Shown one piece after another: positions 59,889 through 64,000 of a stretch of DNA of 64,000 nucleotides. Source of the stretch: Chrysopilus asiliformis (Eukaryota > Arthropoda > Insecta > Diptera > Rhagionidae); NCBI GenBank assembly GCA_964034945.1, contig OZ035961.1:11853001-11917000 (forward strand), read 5' to 3'. Numbering within the stretch: position 1 is the first letter of the stretch; the number at the start of each line of letters is the position of its first letter. The notes under the pieces were generated by a model that was given only the letters and a program-made list of their open reading frames with translations, was not told where the DNA came from and ran no database searches. A program made the translations under genes and the position numbers.

Positions 59889-60461
59889 ATTTTTTCTATA
59901 AAAAAAACTGAAAGAATTCAGATTGAGATCAACCACACATCATTTGATTTCAACCGAATGAATTATGAATTATTTGTCTTTTTTTTTATTTGTAAAATGT
60001 TGACAGCAGACATTTTTTTAATAACTATTTTTATTTTGTTTGTTGAAATAGAGATATTTTAATATTTAAAAAAAAAGAAACATGTGAGAAATTCTAAGCG
60101 AAATGAAAGCAAAACTTTTTGTACAAAAAATAATAAAATGGAATATCGAAATCGACTAACAAGGAGAAGTTTTGATTTTTTTCCTCATCTCTTTGTGGAT
60201 TTAATTATTTTTAGAATTTTCCTACGTGCTGTTTTTTTTTCTGTTGCTTTCGATGTTTTTGTTCGTGTTCTCCATTTCGAAAAACACTTGGTGCTGCACG
60301 TCAGTTTTTTCGCTCTTATTTTTTTTAGTTTAATGATGTGAGATTTTCTTGTGGATTTGATTTTCTTTTTTTCTTGCCTTCGGGACGATTCCACTTTGTT
60401 TAGCATCGCAGGCAGGCAGGCAGGCTGACTAACGCCTTAGTGCGATTAGACTAAAAATAAA
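59889..60461 (+). other. Neurochondrin 3' UTR with two poly(A) signals
   Basis: AATAAA occurs at 60132-60137 and 60456-60461. A (CAGG)n microsatellite (GCAGGCAGGCAGGCAGG) lies at about 60,408-60,424 between them. Frames here are antisense or AT-rich noise. Confidence 0.5.
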
Positions 60462-61946
60462 TTATTATAAGATTTTAATTATACTTAGATACACACAAAA
60501 TGTTCACGATGTGATTCTACTGATCGGAAAACATCATGCATGTGGCAAATGAAAATTTTGTCGATCGTTTCTTTTTCTTTCCCTCTTCTATTCCACAGAA
60601 AAGTGGCCCGAGGATGGTGTCGACGACGTATCTTAGATTCTAGATGAGAAGTGCCAAAATTTTCAAATACCTCTGCCGATTATTTTTCTAATAGGAATTC
60701 CACACATTTGATTGAATCCGCATGAACGTCTCATTTGGAAATAATTGGTGCGATAAATTCTGTAGATGAATTTTTACATTTCCGTTTAATAAAACTTGCT
60801 TTATTGCCGACTGACCGTTTCAACAATTTAAAAAAAAAATCCATTTTCTTCACCGTTGAATTGATCTTGGCAACGGACTCGAGAAACGTCCGTCCGCCGG
60901 CCAGTCTTGGTAAATTCATGAATTTTTAAAGGTCAGGGGTATTCAATGACTTTTGTTTATAAACATTTTATTTTCAGATCACTTGTCATCGATATTTTAA
61001 ATTATTTTTTATATTTTTTATGGTTTTTAATTTTTCTTCGATGTGAAACGAAAATGATTCCGTCATTATCGCACCAATAATTCATAACAATTCAAAATTT
61101 TCTTCGTTTAATGAAAGAAATGTTCATCTTGTTTGGAAAATTTCATCATCCGATATCGCAAATTGATTTTTAAATCATTTAACAGCTCATTAGTTTTGTT
61201 TTAATAAACAAATCAAATGATTTTACATAACATTTTAATCAATTGAAACGTGTTAGTCGTCAGATTATGAAAATCTAAACAATTCAAACTTTGATAATGC
61301 AAAAAATTGTTTTCAAAATTCGGAAATTATGCTATAAATTGAAAATGTCGTTTTAAAAACAAATAAAAATCAAGAAAATCTTGAAATTTTACTTCCGGTT
61401 GGTTTCAATTCAAATTCAACGTCACATTCAACTTTTTGTCACTGCAATTCCGTGCATAATTTACAATATCGATTAATTTTTATGTGGTTTTGTTGTATAA
61501 ATGCGAGTACAATTGAATTCGAACTGGTTTGAACTTTTCGATTGCCTTGTGACTCTTGCGAGTACGTAATTCAGTAGTTTTCGATTTTATAAAACATGTT
61601 TTTAATTTAACGACTGCTCGCATATTGATGACTTATTGATAAGTGTTCGTTTATTGTTAACAGGAACATGCAGTAAAAGAATGATGTTTTTAAAATATTT
61701 ACTGATTTTCCTGTTTTTGAATCTTTTTTTGTGTTCAACAGAGAAGCATTTTTTTTAAACTTTTAAAAAACACTTTGAGTTATGCCTTTGAGTCAAATAA
61801 CTTACATTTATGCGACGAGAGATATTTAAGAAACAAAAATTTTCTAAACTTCAATTATAGAGAAGACTTCTCTGCAGAACATAAAAGTATTTACAGGAAG
61901 CGAGATACAGCGTGGGCTGTGATAAAGTTCTATTTACTGAGACTAA
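60462..61946. other. Intron sequence without recognisable features
   Basis: Part of the NANP-like intron after neurochondrin. AT-rich; no exon or delimited element found. Confidence 0.4.
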
Positions 61947-62191
61947 GGCATTTGGCACACCGAATGCGAATTCGCACCGCATTGCGAAAAAGTTCAAGTT
62001 TACCACGCGATCTTATGTCATATGTCATCTACATGAGCTCTAATTTTGTATTACGTAACAATGCGGTCTCCCCAAAATTGCAGTCTCTACAAAATTAGAA
62101 CTCATGTAGATTACATACAATATAAGATCGCTTGGTAAGTTTGAACTTTTTCGCTATGCGGTGCGAATTGGCATTCGGTGTGCCAAGTGCC
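61947..62191. mobile_element. TAA-flanked Harbinger-like MITE
   Basis: Inverted ends GGCATTTGGCACACCGAATGC and GCATTCGGTGTGCCAAGTGCC, with TAA on both sides (61944-61946, 62192-62194). Longer imperfect pairing continues inward through GCACCGCAT and AAAAAGTTCAA. GG start, TAA duplication and fold-back arms match the element at 41656. Confidence 0.9.
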
Positions 62192-62194
62192 TAA

Positions 62195-62844
62195 GGATTT
62201 TTTTAGGCATCCGGAAATAATACGTCAATTTTTTTCAAATTCTGGATTTTATTTTTACGATTTACCTTAAATTAGATGCGGTTTTCAGCTCCGTGTATGA
62301 TGAAGATTTCAAAACAAAGAAAAAAGAACACTTTGATAATTTCTTGGAAATCTATGTATCACAGGTTCGATGCTTTAAGAAAATTGTGTCTAGCACAAAT
62401 CAATTATTGCAGGAATTCATTATTGGAGGAATTCAAATACAATGGAACCTCCATATGGCGAAAGATTAAAAAAAACGGACAAAATCTTTAAAATTGTAAA
62501 AAAAATTAGAAAAAAGGATATACAGTGAAAGTAAAGCGTTCACCGATACCAAAATCTCTGTCCAGTTACGAGAGATATTCATTTATCAGAATAATATTAG
62601 AATTACGAATTTGGGCATAGAAAATGTGTTCCTTTAAAGGAATTGTCAGCCTATGGGAGGTGTCCGCCAAGAGAGCTTTCACTATATATCACAATATTTA
62701 AGAAAATCTGCAATTGATAGCCATATTCTGGCGACTGTCAGTGACCGATGACTAGTCACAACTCGATAATCATAAGAGTCTATTCTATGGACTTATGAAG
62801 TGTCACAGTATCAGAATATGGCTAAACATTACGAAAATTTGTAA
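62195..62844. other. Intron sequence without recognisable features
   Basis: No exon-like segment or bounded repeat; a 71-codon frame at 62276-62491 has no family resemblance. Confidence 0.4.
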
Positions 62845-63234
62845 TTAACACGTTGAGTGTCACGTGCTCACCGGTGAACATTTTAATTTTCCAACCAAGT
62901 GACCACCCGTGGTCATACTACGTGGTTCATTTCGAGACATGGGGACCACCAGCGGGAACCTCTTACATATATTTAGCTTTGAGAAATATTAAGTTTGGTC
63001 CCAGGATGTAAACCTATTTTACTTAGAATTGGTAGTACTTGCAATAAATCAATAAAAATAAATTAAAAAAATGTTGGTCCCAGAATGTCACCCAAGGAAT
63101 ACCCGCTCGTAAGCAGACCGCGTAAGCAGACCGCGTAAGCAGACCGCATAAGCAGACCGCGTAAGCAGACCGCGTAAGCAGACTGTGTAATTCAAAGAAT
63201 GACCACCGGGGACACGTGGCGCTCAACGTGTTAA
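62845..63234. mobile_element. TTAA-flanked piggyBac-type MITE, copy 2
   Basis: TTAA at 62845-62848 and 63231-63234; ends CACGTTGAGTGTCACG and CGTGGCGCTCAACGTG. The interior follows copy 1 (22093-22471) in order, including GTTTGGTCCCAGGAT and ATGTTGGTCCCAGAA, but the right part carries the 13-bp array at 63109-63186 instead of a single CGTAAGCACGCGATCTAC. Confidence 0.93.
63109..63186 (+). repeat. 13-bp tandem array inside MITE
   Basis: Six units of GTAAGCAGACCGC, nearly identical, within the piggyBac-type MITE; the sister copy at 22093 has one degenerate unit at the same place. Confidence 0.95.
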
Positions 63235-63744
63235 AACATCATAATTAATGTCTATATAACTACCTCTCAATTTCTATTAGCGAGCTTTACCTGGTGTCGT
63301 GTTTTTTCAGAGAAAGGTGTCGCTGATTCTTTTATAACTTTAAATTTCGAAAAAGAGAACGCGAGAAAAAATGTTGATAAATAAGGGAAATAAACTAGTT
63401 TTATTTTCAGCTTTTAACTGCTTTCATTTATTTCCAGAATTTTTTTTCCCACTGAAACCTGTTTAAACCGAACTTTGAGTAAGCCTGAAATAAAACTATT
63501 ATTTTCTTTTGTAAACCTGGAACTTTGGTTTGCAAAAGAAAATAATCTTCCACAAAATAGAAGAAATTGTGAATTAAAAATTTGTAATTTTGCAAACCAG
63601 CAAAGAAAATTTTATTTTTCATAAAAGTTGAATTTTATTGGTCTCGAAATGTATTTGAAGCTTTTTATCTTTTTTTTTATGTTAAATCGGCTGATGTGTT
63701 GGTTTTAATCAAATCAAATTCTCATGATCGTATTTGTATTTTAG
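63235..63744. other. End of NANP-like intron
   Basis: AT-rich; a TTTGTATTTTAG acceptor ends it at 63743-63744. An inverted pair around TTCTTTTG...CAAAAGAA lies at 63,500-63,545. Confidence 0.5.
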
Positions 63745-64000
63745 CTGACAGAGATCCTCCAGGATCAACATGGACTATCACACGAAGAGGCTGACAAGAC
63801 GACATCATCATTCTTACAGTCGTTTCGCAGTTGCCCGGACAATCCGCAGACGACACTGGACTCATGGCGTTCATATCTCTGGTCACAGGCGTTACCCGAC
63901 AATTGGAAGCATTTAAGCGATGACGTATATAAATTATGGTTACAGCTACGATATAAATATTTAGCTTTAACACCCGAATATCAAAGTCTTTTAAGCACAT
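63745..64000 (+). CDS. N-acylneuraminate-9-phosphatase-like HAD protein, exon 2 (runs off window)
   Basis: Continues exon 1 in phase 0 after an acceptor TTTGTATTTTAG and stays open for 85 codons to the window edge. It encodes the HAD cap-domain helices: KACRK of exon 1 continues as LTEILQDQHGLSHEEAD, then LDSWRSYLWSQALPDN and YKLWLQLRYKYLALTPEYQ. Vertebrate NANP has a comparable cap segment (a Leu/Arg...HW...A pattern and a WxxxR helix) at the same distance from motif I. HAD motifs II-IV must lie beyond the right edge. Confidence 0.85.
   Translation, partial: MTEILQDQHGLSHEEADKTTSSFLQSFRSCPDNPQTTLDSWRSYLWSQALPDNWKHLSDDVYKLWLQLRYKYLALTPEYQSLLST

Noticed and set aside
57674..59936. Several 60-130 codon antisense frames across neurochondrin
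   Set aside because: They are shadows of a GC-richer coding strand, with no splice context and no family resemblance.

Overview
The window looks like nuclear DNA from an insect. It is AT-rich, with phased spliced exons (GT-AG introns of about 60 bp to several kb), insect-style AAAATG start context and dense non-autonomous transposons. The kindlin, neurochondrin and HAD-phosphatase genes read like dipteran orthologues. A lower fly (Nematocera) fits, but I cannot prove the order or species from sequence alone.

Layout. Positions 1-41,300 hold no gene I can name. This stretch is an AT-rich, repeat-rich expanse (probably the large 5' intron and/or upstream region of kindlin). It has a TATA-type promoter candidate near 8.0 kb, a set of phase-compatible candidate exons near 20.0-20.4 kb, an LTR with primer-binding site at 23.0 kb, and many MITEs. 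From 41,316 to 50,875 (+) lies kindlin/fermitin, the integrin activator, complete except for its first coding exon(s). From 54,102 to 54,795 (-) are the last three exons of a gene I do not recognise. From 55,881 to beyond the right edge (+) is an N-acylneuraminate-9-phosphatase-like HAD phosphatase (NANP/HDHD4 type). Its 7.7 kb first intron contains a whole intronless neurochondrin gene (57,714-59,888, +).

The genes do not form a functional unit: kindlin acts at integrin adhesions, neurochondrin is a cytosolic armadillo-like protein, and the phosphatase acts on phosphosugars. Their proximity matters mainly for the nested arrangement.

The rest is a record of mobile-element activity. It includes four TTAA-flanked piggyBac-type MITEs in three families, TAA-flanked Harbinger-like MITEs, hAT-type elements, a MITE nested in another MITE, RTE-like LINE tails, tRNA-like SINE fragments, and an abundant family marked by a TCCATAAAATACGTCAC terminus. 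Most tandem arrays in the window (6, 13, 16, 22 and 54 bp units) lie inside these elements and appear to have grown from the elements' own termini or internal motifs. I regard that as the most interesting general pattern here.
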